A DNA stretch of 64,000 nt from Brachionus plicatilis (GCA_010279815.1 QEOQ01000226.1:957679-1021678); one strand, 5' to 3'; shown: positions 47,101-56,963, counted from the first letter of the stretch. A program made the numbers and translations. Notes: generated by a model not told the origin, from the sequence alone.

Positions 47101-50100
47101 AATTCTCATCAATAGTAATTAAATTTTCACCAAAACTTAACTCAGCATCGCTATCCTGGTCATTTTGTTGCAAATCATTAGATTTTGATTTAACCAAAGT
47201 AACCGAATCGGTCTACATCATCTTAAATCTTCACTTTTTAGCTTAATAAAAAAAAATAGTTGCAAATTTCAACAAGCATAACAAAGTAAAGATTTTTAAT
47301 TTTGTCTTAATTTTAAATTAAAAATTTGGTGAACATTTTTTATTTTATGTGAACTACTTTGGTCACAAAATTTGGTGAACAGAAATTTGGTGAACTTCTG
47401 TTCACATTCTCCGCAAGACCCTCTTATTTTCAATTTTATTTAAAAAAAACCTACTCATATGTAAACAACAACACTATTTAAATAAAAACTAAAGGGATAA
47501 AATAAAGAACAAAAATTAAAATTTTAAATTAGTGAGAAAAAAATTATTTACTTATTTAAATTGACCTTATTCTTTCAGTAATTTTTAACTCTATTTTAAC
47601 TCATTGATTTCTCTTTTATTAATTCTCTATTATGAAAGTTTACCAATTATGATGAAGATGCTCTGCTTATTATGTAGATTTAAAAAAAAATAAATTTAAA
47701 AATACCGTAATGCCTTGCCCCCTAATGCGGCATTTATTTTCAGAATTCTGGATTTTAATGCATGCATTTAACACACTTTTTTTTCCAGATACGCTGCGAC
47801 TAAAAATGCTGCAGTTAATGTCAAAATTTTGGTATTAATGCCGCATTAAATATGTAAAAAATAATAAAAATATATTTTTCTATTTTTTCTAAATTTGAAA
47901 CACAAAAAATGTTCTTCGGACATAATGCATGCATGTAAAGTTAAAATTTTGAGTTTTAATGCTAGTTTATTAAATTCATTTTTAACGCTTTTAAGTGTCC
48001 AATTTTTTTTTATAATTTTTATAACTATTATCATAATTCTTACAATTATATTCATAACTGCAGCATTCAAAATAAAAAAAAAGATCATGCTAAAAATATA
48101 ATTCATATAATTGTTTTTAAAAACAAATAATTTTTATACGGAAAATTTTAGACATCTTGAAGTTTAGGATCAAAAAAATCAGATAAAAAAGTAATTTTTT
48201 TATAATTTTTGAATGGTACTTGATTAAATCTCTCTGCAAAATGCTAAATAATGCAAAAAACACGCTGAATATTAGAATAGGTTCTGCAAAAACTCTGCAA
48301 TTAAATTACGCAGTTGAATTAAATACTTTTTAATGACATGCATTTTCCTGCAAAATTGCAGAGTCTTTTCTAACATTCAGCATGTTTTTTGCATTAATTA
48401 TCATTTTGCAGAGAGATTTAATCAAATACCATTCAAAAATTATAAAAAAATTACTTTTTGATCTGATTTTTTTGATCCTAAACTTCAAGATGCCAAATTT
48501 TATGCGATTTTTATATTAAAATACCGTTTTTTTTATCAATTTAAATAAAATTTCGTGACGCATTAAAACTCAAAATTTTAACTTTACATGCATGCATTAT
48601 GTCCGAAGAACATTTTTTGTGTTTCAAATTTAGAAAAAATAGAAAAATATATTTTTATTATTTTTTACATATTTAATGCGGCATTAATACCAAAATTTTG
48701 ACATTAACTGCAGCATTTTTAGTCGCAGCGTATCTGGAAAAAAAAGTGTGTTAAATGCAGCATTAAAATCCAGAATTCTGGTTTAAAGTGCAATGCATTA
48801 GGGGGCAAGGCATTACGGTATATACTCAGCAATTTGATAAAATTGATATTTAAAATTTTTATTTATTGTCTCATTTTTATGTAAAGTTTATAATAAAATA
48901 TTTCATTTCAACAATGCAATTAAATTAAAAAATAAATTTTATCACTGAGTTGAGAAAATATTTTTTAAAATTGATTTTTTTTAATATACACAAGTCTTAA
49001 GTCAAGTAAAGTCAATGACTTAATAAATCCAAATTTGATACCAATAAAGTAGTTGCTTCCAAATTCCTGGCTCTTAATCTTGACCCATGTGGTCTGCTAA
49101 TGTTACCAGATTTAGAAAAAAATTCTTTCAACTGGTTTTGATGAAGCAGATTTATTGATAAAAATTTTTGTGCAAGTCATAACTTTGACTTAAATTTTTC
49201 TGATTTAGACTTAAAACTGTGACTTAAAAACAAGTTTGTTAAAAATGACAAATTAAAAATTAAGCATTTATTATATTAGTAAATATCATGTCACTGAGAT
49301 TGAATTTAATTCCATCATTTCAACCTAGTGATTGAAGGGATAAAAATAGAGAGAAAAATGATCATTGCGTCAAAGTATCGTATTCGATGAAAATATGACA
49401 ATAAAAATTTAACAAGATACGTGATTATCAATTCAAAATTACGTGTTAATTTTTAATAGCTCTAATCTCTGATTTCATCACTAATTTAACTTATTTTATG
49501 TTTATAAATAACATTTTTAAAAATCTAATTCTTTAAAATAATTTTAATCAACAACAAAATTTAAGATTTTTCTCAATTCTCTATATAAATATATTTAAAA
49601 AAATTAAGTAGGCTAACGATTAAATGAATGTCGATATTAAAATGATTAAGTCATCAATTTATTTAGAAAAAAACGAAAGTAATTAATTAAGCCTCACAAT
49701 ATTTTATATTGTCATTTATTTTGATAAAGGTAAAGATAAAAAAAATAAAATGAACTTCTTTTTTGGATGCTAAATTAAATAAAAAGTAACTTTTGGTAAA
49801 AATATGAAACAACTTTATTCAAAATTTATTAGAAAATAATAATAAATCCAAAAAATTGAGCTTTTTTTTGGCCTTTTCATTTTTTCCAATTTTTACGTAA
49901 TTTTACGCTAAATTACCAGAAATCCACTTTGCTTTTTTTTATTTAATCCTAGAAAGGCCACGGGTTTTTCAAGCTCCTTTTTTTTAAAATGAATACAAAC
50001 TTTTGGAAAAAAAATAAAACTTTTTTATTCTTCAATCTGAAATTGCATAAAATTTATAATTTTAATGTTTTTGTTTAAAAATTATTATAATTTAATGTCA

Positions 50101-52050
50101 ACAAAAAAAATTTACATATAAAAGCCCAAAGCGGGTTTAAAAAACCCACTAAAATTTTTGGTTTATTTGACACATCTAAAATAATAATTACTTAAAATTT
50201 TTATTTTTTAATATATAATATAATATATTTAACATAAAATAAAAATTAATTAGTAAAAAAACTTAAATTTGATTTAATTATAGCAGAATTTCAATTTGAC
50301 TTTGGGCTCTTACGGTATAAAAAAATTTGGTCTTTCTAGTGTTAAAAAACCCAATCTCAAATTCTGCTATAATTAAGTCAAATTAAAGTTTTTTTAACCA
50401 AAAAAATTTTATTTTATGTTAAATATATTATATTATACATTTAAAAATAAAAATTTTAAGAAATTATTATTTCAGATGTGTCAAATAAACCAAAAATGTT
50501 AGTGGGTTTAAAAAACCAACATTGGGCTTTTAGGGTATAAAAAATTTTGGCCTATCTAGTGTTAATAAAAAATTTTCAAACAAAATTTATAGTCATTCAA
50601 ATAAAATTCACGGTTTTATCCCATTAACGGTTCAGCCGGCAATGTGAAATTTTAGTACAAAAATTACAGTACAAAAAGTAAAAGCTTTATAATTTCTTTT
50701 CTGATTGTGCAAAAATGGTTCTGCAAAAAGTACAATATTTGTACAAAAGAATTCCAAGCTCTGCAAAAACTCTGCAATTTTCTGTAAAATGCACACCATC
50801 AAAAAATCCTTGATTAAACCATGCAATAAATTGCAGAGTTTTTGCAGAGCTTGGAATTCTTTTGTACAAATTTGTACAATGTTGTACTTTTTGCAGAACC
50901 ATTTTTGCACAATTAGAAAAGAAATTATAAAGCTTTTACTTTTTGTACTGTAATTTTTGTACTAAAATTTCACATTTCCGTTCAGCCCTGAATTACTACA
51001 AATAAATTATCAAAAATTACGAATAATCTCGTAAATTTCATCTTGACATTAATTTACAGTAAATCTCAGCCCAACTTGAATAAAGCTTAAAAAATAAACT
51101 TAATAAAAAAAAAATTTTTTTTTCAATTTTTTCAGACCATGGATCACCATTGTCCAGTAAGTTTTTATTTAAACAAATAAATGAGCCCAAAATTAATGTC
51201 TAATTTAAAGTGGGTTTCGAACTGCATCGGCAAAAGAAATTACAAATACTTTTTTGCATTTTTGCTCTCGCTCAGCGTTCACATGGTGTCAATACTTTCG
51301 CTGAGCGTGATCCTTGTGCTGTTGAATAAGAACAATTTGACAAATGTGCCCATGCTCACTGCTATTGTGCTGATCGTTTTGATCAGTGTGTTGATAATAC
51401 CGATTGGAGGACTGACCGGCTTCCATGCGGTCCTGGTGAGCCGGGGTCGCACCACCAATGAACAAGTGACAGGCAAATTTCGCACCGGTGTTAACCCGTT
51501 TGATGATGGTATTTTGAAAAATTGCGCCAAAATTTTGTTCGTGTCAAGTCCGCCCAGCTACGTGCAGTTTCGGCGCAACCAGCTCAAAATGAAAGAGTAT
51601 TACGAGGCCAAGATAATGCTGGAAAAGTACGCCAGGAGCAAAAATGGCCGGCTGATTGGCAGCGTGGACTCGAAGAATGTGGTCACGCCGCACAAGTACA
51701 GAAATCCGAATTTTTACGCGCACAGGACCGAGCCCAAGCGCGTCAGAAAGCTGCCCGCCCAAAATGACCACGAACAAAACGAGCTCGAGCTAAAGTATAA
51801 CAATTATTTGAACGAGGACTATTTTGCTCAAGCCAAAAAGTCGGCTAATGTGAACAGGGAAATTGCTAAAAAGATGAAGAGCAGAGAGAGATGTGCCAGA
51901 AACGATTCGTACACAAACGCTAGTCAGAATTTGTTGACCAATGATGTGGTCAAAAATCGACCGAGGGATTATGCGGCCAAGAAGCACAGGCGGCCTAGTG
52001 TGGACAGTGACGACCGGATCAATTTCAACTCGTATGAAATAACTGTTTAG
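44178..52050 (+). CDS. ZDHHC5/8: Palmitoyltransferase, ZDHHC5/8 (approximated) type, six exons
   Basis: Exons 44178-44278, 44342-44383, 44437-44579, 44635-44801, 51136-51156 and 51211-52050 join in phase to 437 aa. Introns are 63, 53, 55, 6334 and 54 nt. Four membrane segments: about 33-52, 62-87 (ending [10 protein letters not shown]), 171-196 and 207-232. The cysteine-rich domain runs from [17 protein letters not shown] through [20 protein letters not shown]; Cys157 of DHHC is the acyl carrier. [19 protein letters not shown] (237-255) contains the TTxE motif and is nearly identical to ZDHHC5/8. A basic tail of about 180 residues ends NSYEITV, a PDZ-binding terminus like TTYEISV of ZDHHC5. 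Known role: S-acylation of membrane proteins; approximated tunes Fat signalling in flies. The tail is shorter than in vertebrates. Exon 5 is only 21 nt and encodes TMDHHCP. ATG chosen at 44178 because the first exon begins after non-coding DNA and the frame fits. A poly(A) signal is at 52223. Confidence 0.93.
44961..45200. repeat. Two-copy tandem repeat, period 118 bp
   Basis: ATATTTAACCAAATAAGTGG, TTAACACAAATTTTTTTGTG, GTGAAAAAAAATTAATATAT and AGTGTTTATAAAATTATATA are repeated in the same order 118 bp downstream with few changes. Confidence 0.75.
46722..47421. mobile_element. 700-bp TIR element with captured coding segment
   Basis: Ends GGGTCTTGCGGAGAATGTGA, ACAGAA and complement TTCTGTTCACATTCTCCGCA, AGACCC. 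Flanks TCTTTTTT / TCTTATTT agree at 7 of 8 positions, consistent with an 8-bp TSD. Subterminal units TTCACCAAATTTCTGTTCAC and GTGACCA recur on both sides. The middle third is the coding segment at 46880-47212, and no transposase is present. Confidence 0.75.
46880..47212 (-). pseudogene. Exon-like coding segment inside a TIR element
   Basis: The minus strand is open from just after a TAG (47213-47215), which could be a splice acceptor (ATGATGTAG|ACC), to the stop at 46880. It reads [99 protein letters not shown] and on. The end CxxC...H looks like a partial zinc finger. There is no ATG near the beginning. I do not know the family. GC and codon content are clearly above the flanking TIR sequence, as expected for a host exon picked up by the element. 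Confidence 0.45.
47705..48818. mobile_element. Intact TA-flanked foldback MITE (CCGTAATGCC family)
   Basis: Ends CCGTAATGCCTTGCCCCCTA, ATGC and complement GCATTAGGGGGCAAGGCATT, ACGG; TA at 47703-47704 and 48819-48820. Both halves contain the same blocks inverted (AATGCATGCATTATGTCCGA, TTTGATCTGATTTTTTTGAT, GCAGAGAGATTTAATCAA). The centre is a variant of the shared core (ACTCTGCAATTTTGCAGGAA on the minus strand). ORFs here are palindrome products. A truncated copy is at 8232-9782. Confidence 0.85.
49947..50561. mobile_element. piggyBac-type MITE, TTAA target sites, one and a half copies
   Basis: TTAA at 49943-49946, 50342-50345 and 50562-50565. The inward sequences are TCCTAGAAAGGCCACGGG (left), CACTAGAAAGACCAAATTTT (reverse complement at 50341) and CACTAGATAGGCCAAAATTT (reverse complement at 50561). 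TTAA plus CxCTAGAAAG is the piggyBac end pattern. Arms at 50120-50240 and 50390-50545 are inverted copies (GACACATCTAAAATAATAAT; GCAGAATTTxAATTTGACTT). Confidence 0.7.
50638..50979. mobile_element. Foldback MITE, GGCAATGTG family, 8-bp TSD, copy 3
   Basis: TSD GTTCAGCC at 50630-50637 and 50980-50987. Ends GGCAATGTGAAATTTTAGTA and TACTAAAATTTCACATTTCC. Core at 50757-50850: CTCTGCAATTTTCTGTAAAA, TGCACACCATCAAAAAATCC, ATGCAATAAATTGCAGAGTT. It ends about 150 bp before the DHHC microexon. Confidence 0.87.
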
Positions 52051-52222
52051 AAATGTCAGATTAATTAAAATTGTACATAGACTTTTGTAACTGGGTCCTT
52101 TTTTGATTTTAATTTAGCGAATTGTTCTGTATGTGCCATGCAAGTCTAGAGATTTCGCTTCAATCATTATGTTTACATTGTTATCGGTTTATTAAGAATT
52201 ATAAGAAATTTTTTTATTTTTT

Positions 52223-52228
52223 AATAAA
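52223..52228 (+). terminator. Possible poly(A) signal for ZDHHC5/8
   Basis: AATAAA about 175 nt after the stop at 52048-52050. Supported by position only. Confidence 0.35.
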
Positions 52229-52363
52229 TATATTTACAGTTAAGTTTTTTTTTCTTTTATTTGGCATTTTTAATGGTGTTGGGTGGCGGTCATGGAAAGA
52301 CCGGTCTTTTAGACCGTCCGTTTACAAATGACCGGTCCTATCCAAACGGGCTCTGAAAGGCTC

Positions 52364-52557
52364 TTTACTCAGTTTTAGCTTTAACCACGCTATTGATTCA
52401 CTATGTCATGAAGAAAACAATTGTTAGTGCGAGGGGTATTCAATGGGGATTAATTGCAAAACTTGAAGACTTTGCGGATGATCTGGTCCAAATATCTGAT
52501 ACAGAAGAACATATGCATATGAAAACGCAAGACTTGGCGAACAACGCTTACAGTATA
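52364..52557 (+). pseudogene. LINE reverse-transcriptase fragment, first part (FADD motif)
   Basis: The frame reads LTTLLIHYVMKKTIVSARGI, QWGLIAKLEDFADDLVQISD, TEEHMHMKTQDLANNAYS. ARGIQWGL-KLED-FADD is the catalytic block of a LINE reverse transcriptase (usual LEDLDFADD; one or two residues are lost here). It stops at 52557, exactly where a Tc1-type end (CAGTATG) begins. The continuation appears at 55311. Confidence 0.75.
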
Positions 52558-53049
52558 CAGTATGTTTCAAAAGTATAGAAATTTTTTTATTCCTAATTCA
52601 CACGAAAGAACGGCAAATATTGCATAGGAACGGCAAATTCAATGGGTGGACCGGTCATTTTAATTAATTAATTTTAATTAAATCGCCAGCGATCGCTGTT
52701 GCTTCCGAAATAGACAAAGTGGCACTTTTTTAGACACCTCTTTAGCTAATCTATCCAATTCTAAAGTTAAAATTTCCCTTTAGTGTATGTTTCTCTTAAA
52801 AACGCTCAAAAACTCGTAAAAACCCCCAAAAATCGAGTGCCACGCCCAACCCACTAATTTTTGACCAAAACAAAGTTCATATTCGTGATCAGCATGGTCG
52901 AATACCCCCCCAAAAAAATCAAAAAGAAAAAGATTTTGATACAAATCTTGATTAAATTTTCAATAAACTTTATTTTTTTCGGTTTTGTGAAGTTCAGAAA
53001 AAAAGAATAGAACAAATTGCAAAAAAATTAATTAACTTTTTTTCAAAAA

Positions 53050-53265
53050 GTTTAAAATTAATTCTGTGAATGCAGAATGGTTCAACATTCAAGGTTGCAT
53101 CAACTGAAGAAGTCTGCTAATGATGTGCAAAATCTCTGCAAAATGCACTACGCTCGATTATATTGAAATTTAATTTCTGCTAAACTCTGCAAATTTAGAA
53201 GACTTATACAGTTGATGCAACTTTGAATGTTGCACTAAGTTGCATTTACAGAATTAAGTTTAAAC
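53050..53265. mobile_element. Short foldback with GTTGCATCAACT arms and CTCTGCAAAATGCAC centre
   Basis: TTAATTCTGTGAATGCAGAA, CAACATTCAAGGTTGCATCA pairs with GTTGATGCAACTTTGAATGT, TGCATTTACAGAATTAAG. Between them GTCTGC and CTCTGCAAAATGCAC are placed as in the other core-bearing elements, but the rest of the core is not conserved. Confidence 0.6.
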
Positions 53266-53828
53266 CATTTTTTTCAATTTTTTTATAAATGTCTCATTTT
53301 GAATTTTTTTTTAAGAAAAATAAAAGAGAAAATAAAAAAAGTGGTCCCAACATTTTGTTCAGAATTTTCTCTAGTCTCAGAATCTGTATAAAAAAGTAGG
53401 GGTCGGGATGGGAAACAGCGGACTCGATACAAAAATAGTGAAAAATACCATTTTTTTTACCATTTTTTGCCAAAATATCGATCTATTAGCAAAATAATAG
53501 ATTAAATTACTACACCATTTTGTAGATGAGACTGTGTGTGCGCTTTCAGAATATAAACATATTAATAAGGTTATGTCTGTTAGACCATGAGATATTTTAG
53601 CTCAAAGGTAACTAAATTTTGTTTTTTTTTTTATCTTTGAGGGGGGTGGAATCAAAATTTTTTTTTTTACAATACCTAAAAAATCATTATTTCAAGGTTT
53701 TCAAGTATGCAGATTAATACTTTAAAGTCGGTTTGCTGAAATTCAGATAGTGGTGTAGTTTTTCTACGCGCGAACCTTATACAATTAATAAAAAAAAATC
53801 GATTCAAAAGTTTAGAAATTTTTAAAAT

Positions 53829-54750
53829 TTAATATTTGAAATGACCACCTTTGGCTTTATAACAAGCTAAAACTCTTTTTAAATCAATCAATTTTTGTAC
53901 TTATTCAATCGGAATCTGTAACAACTCTTTGTGTAAAACCTCTTTTAAATGCTCAATAGAGGTTACTTTAGTGTTTACCAATTTGGCATCCACGTATTAC
54001 CATAGGTTCTCGATTGGGTTAAATTCTGGTGAACGGGCACACCATGGCAGAACCTCAATGTTCTGTTCTTTGAACCATTCGCTCATTGAGTGAGCGATAT
54101 GTGATGAAGCCCCATCTTGTTGAAAAACCCAAGGGTCATCTGATTCAAATAGGAGTTCAACAGATGGTAAAAGATTGTCTTCCAAGGTGTTAATGTAGAC
54201 AAATTGATTAATTTGTCCAGTATAAGTGTTGTATATACCAGTGCCTTTGTAGGAAATGCATTCCCAGATACCAGCTGACCCTCCACCGTTTTATAACCTT
54301 GGTATACACAACTTAGGGTGAAACTTGTCATTTTTAAACCTTTTTACTATTACTCTTGATTTACGATTAAAGACCTTCAAATTGGACTCGTCACTGAAAA
54401 TAACTCTGGACCAATTATCAACTGTCCAATTAAGTCTTTTACTTAGTTATCCTAGCCCCTTGAGTCTTAGAATTAAAATCAGTGGCGAGTTTTTGATAGC
54501 TAGATGTAGGGTCTTTTCTAATCTCTCTAAAAATGTAATTTTCATCCCTAAAAGTTAGCTTCCGAGGTCTACCAGAACGGCTTCGATCTTAAGAGACAGA
54601 ACCAGTCTCTTAATATCGTTTTTTAGTTGAAGAGACACATTTTGGAAATACACCTAACAACTTGGCTATTTCGTTTTGCATCTTATCTCCACTTTTTAGC
54701 AGACCCACGATCTGCCATTTTTGAGGGCTAGACAAATTTTTTTTACCCAT
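53829..54750 (-). pseudogene. Tc1-like transposase, degenerate
   Basis: ATG at 54748-54750 starts MGKKNLSSPQKWQIVGLLKS, a helix-turn-helix of the Tc1 type. GRPRKLT, the linker with an AT-hook-like GRPR, follows. Downstream come PWVFQQDGASSHIAHSMSEW and VLPWCARSPEFNPIENLW (53997-54170), which carry the second and third catalytic acids (QQDGA... NPIEN). Several in-frame stops are visible, including one right after NPIENLW (53994-53996) and one near 53879, plus frame changes between 54190 and 54560. It ends about 53829. It is an inactive relic of an element of about 300 codons. Confidence 0.8.
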
Positions 54751-55310
54751 TTTTTGCCAAATTAAAGATTTTTTGGTAATGTTACTCAGAGACCAGAATT
54801 ATTATTATTTATTTGTTTTCTGTACCGAGCTAGAGCTCCTTCAGAAGAGGAGTTGGGGAGTTTTTAAATTGAGCAGTTTAAGAGCAAAATTTACTCAAAA
54901 TTAGAAGATATTTAAGAATTTAAGAATCGTAAAGGTGTGAAAAAAGGTAGTAATGGTTGTTAAAACTTTTGGATTACCCGAATTTCTAAACTTTTGCACC
55001 GACCTTTTATTTTTTAATTTTTAAAGGAAGTTTTTTCATTATAAATTTTTAAAAGACAATTATATATTTTTATGCCGAGTGTGATATATCAACTTGAAGA
55101 GGAAAAAAAAAATTTTCAAATAAGTGCTTGTAATTTTTTTCTTTTGTACTCTAATATTTGTAAAATTCAGTACATAGAAAAATTTGGATAAATAAAATAA
55201 TTAATTTCTAAACTTTTGCAACATACTGTCTAAATTTTTTGATATGAAGCCTGATCTAGCAAAATTTAAAAATAAAGTCCGGACTTGTACTTTTTTTGGG
55301 ACTTTTAAAC

Positions 55311-55752
55311 AGCTTTGCTCGAAATTAATGGGGCCAAAACGAAAATTATGTGCATAAAACACCAAATTGGATACCCCGATGGTGTAAGTGAATTCATATA
55401 CCTAGGTAGCACTATCAGTACAACGTTAGGAACACACAAAGACATTAAGAATAGACTTGCTAAAGCAAATAGTGCCTTTGCTTGACTCCGACCAGCATGG
55501 AAATCAAGCAGCTACAGCAAGGAAACAAAACTTAAACTAAACAACAGTGTAGTAAAAGCAACACTGATGTATGGAAGTGAATGCTGGGGTATGTGTGATT
55601 CTGACAGAAAAAGCCTTAAAACCTTCCACACTGGAAACCTGTGGAGGATTCTCGGGATACACTGGCCTGAGACATTGCCGAATGCTGACCTATACAGAAG
55701 AACAAATTCAGAGCCATTAAGTCAATGCGTTAAGAAAAGACTCGTTTGATAA
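55311..55752 (+). pseudogene. LINE reverse-transcriptase fragment, second part
   Basis: LEINGAKTKIMCIKHQIGYP, then FIYLGSTISTTLGTHKDIKN, RLAKANSAFA, a stop, LRPAWKSSSYSKETKLKLNN, SVVKATLMYGSECWGMCDSD, LWRILGIHWPETLPNADLYR. The YLGSTIS, LMYGSECW and 'I-WP-T--N-DL' blocks are the usual C-terminal half of the same type of LINE as at 52364. It ends at the MITE at 55753. Together the two parts account for one interrupted copy. Confidence 0.8.
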
Positions 55753-56123
55753 TGCTGCACCACAAGTTAGAATACGCATTTGGATCATGCACCAAAGTAC
55801 ATCTCGCCCATGCTATAATATTGTTAACTTTGAGCGTAATCACGCGTTTAGGTCCGCATCAAAAACTAAAAGCCTTAATGACTCAATTTTTAAAGAAAAA
55901 ATTAAAAAATAATTTTTTTGAATTATGCGTTTGGTGCAGAACCAAAGATTAAGAAATAAAAAATATTGAAAATTCTTATTTTTATTTTTTACTTCAAAAT
56001 CGAGTCTTGATGACGCATTAAACTAAGGCTTTCAGTGTTTGATGCGGACATAAACGCGTACTTTTGTGATGATGTACTTTGGTGCATGGTCCAAAGGCGT
56101 GTCTTAACTTGTGGTGCAGCACT
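55753..56123. mobile_element. 371-bp foldback MITE with TGCTGCACCACAAGTTA ends
   Basis: TGCTGCACCACAAGTTAGAA, TACGCATTTGGATCATGCAC, CAAAGTACATC pairs with the right end TGATGTACTTTGGTGCATGG, TTAACTTGTGGTGCAGCA. Inserted into the LINE fragment. No clear TSD. Confidence 0.7.
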
Positions 56124-56219
56124 AAGAGAGAAGTATATTCTACTTGGACTCACTGGCAAGTGAAATAAAATATTCTTTTATTTATCCTTGCTTGTGTCAC
56201 CCAATTATTGGCATGATAA

Positions 56220-56292
56220 TTAAAAAAATATTATATAAAATGATTTTATATTTTGATCTTTTGATCTTGATCTCAAACTCAAATTTGCCTTA
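56220..56292. mobile_element. Solo end of the GGCAAATTGAAG family
   Basis: TTTGATCTTTTGATCTTGAT, CTCAAACTCAAATTTGCC (about 56252-56290) matches the terminal sequence of the neighbouring element at 56420 in inverted orientation. Confidence 0.5.
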
Positions 56293-56419
56293 TATTTATA
56301 CTATTAAACTACCAAATATAAAACCCAGTTTATACTCTTTCGATAGAGGGAAAAAAAGAAAAAACCTCGGAAAAAAATTTTTTCATTCTATAATTTTTTT
56401 TGGAACAATACATTTTTCC

Positions 56420-56963
56420 GGCAAATTGAAGTTTGAGATCAAGATCAAAAGATCAAAAAATAAATTGAAATATTTTTCTAATAATAGAGAAAAAATAAGT
56501 TTTTCAAAAAAAAATTACTTGACATATCATGTCAAGTTTATTTTCATATTTTAAATTTTAAAATGTTCCTTTTTATTGAACTTTAATAGATTTTAATATT
56601 TTAATTGATTTTAATGGAAACTTATTTTTCAAGACAAAAAAAATTTAATGTTATAAAATTTATAATTTAATTAAGTGAAAAAATAAAATTATTTAAGTTT
56701 GAATGAATGGATATAAAAGTTAAAAATTTGAATTTTTGAATTAACTTAACCTGAATTATTTAAATTATTGATTGTTTTTGTTAAATGAATTAGAGATCAA
56801 TCATTTTTGATGTTAATTTGATAATGAACCATTATTAGACATAAAATGTCTAGTAATGTATAGTATTTTTTTTTAATAATTATCAAAATCTTTAGGTTAT
56901 TTGAGTTTAAAAATTTAAATGATCGTTTTGATTTTAAAATTTGATCTGAAACTTCAATTTGCC
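56420..56963. mobile_element. 544-bp TIR element, 8-bp TSD ATTTTTCC
   Basis: ATTTTTCC at 56412-56419 and 56964-56971. Ends GGCAAATTGAAGTTTGAGAT and complement ATCTGAAACTTCAATTTGCC. Inverted internal blocks TTGACATATCATGTCAAGTT, AATAATAGAGAAAAAATAAG. A second copy interrupts another MITE at 13924-14437. No ORF of substance. Confidence 0.85.

Larger units (their letters stand above)
44802..51135. other. 6.3-kb intron 4 of ZDHHC5/8, MITE cluster
   Basis: GT at 44802 and AG at 51134-51135. Contains a two-copy tandem repeat (44961-45200), the GGGTCTTGCGG element (46722-47421), the CCGTAATGCC element (47705-48818) and GACTTAAG-type units (48990-49220). The TTAA element (49947-50561) and the GGCAATGTG element (50638-50979) follow. 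45201-46721 shows nothing recognisable. Confidence 0.75.
52558..55228. mobile_element. Tc1-type composite insertion splitting a LINE
   Basis: Left end TA|CAGTATGTTTCAAAAGTATA, right end reverse complement CAGTATGTTGCAAAAGTTTA. Inner end-like copies (CAAAAGTTTAGAAATTTTTA at 53800 and AAATTTCTAAACTTTTGCAC at 54990) bracket the transposase, suggesting one Tc1 inside another. It also holds GACCGGTC-rich DNA (52600-52900), a foldback at 53050-53265 and a LINE-tail motif (54812-54835, CTGTACCGAGCTAGAGCTCC). Confidence 0.6.

Noticed and set aside
21431..50979. Regularly recurring repeats considered as a CRISPR array
   Set aside because: Copies are kilobases apart, palindromic and bounded by target-site duplications, which is transposon structure.
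51279..51987. Open frames on both strands within the ZDHHC last exon
   Set aside because: Shadows of the GC-richer coding exon; no family features.
52680..52920. GC-richer patch with a possible Sm-like AATTTTTGA, considered as an snRNA gene
   Set aside because: It does not match the U1, U2, U4, U5 or U6 sequences I know, and no promoter elements are evident.
56144..56554. 136-codon plus-strand frame
   Set aside because: It runs across a solo MITE end and into the element at 56420; Lys/Ile/Phe/Tyr-rich with no domain.
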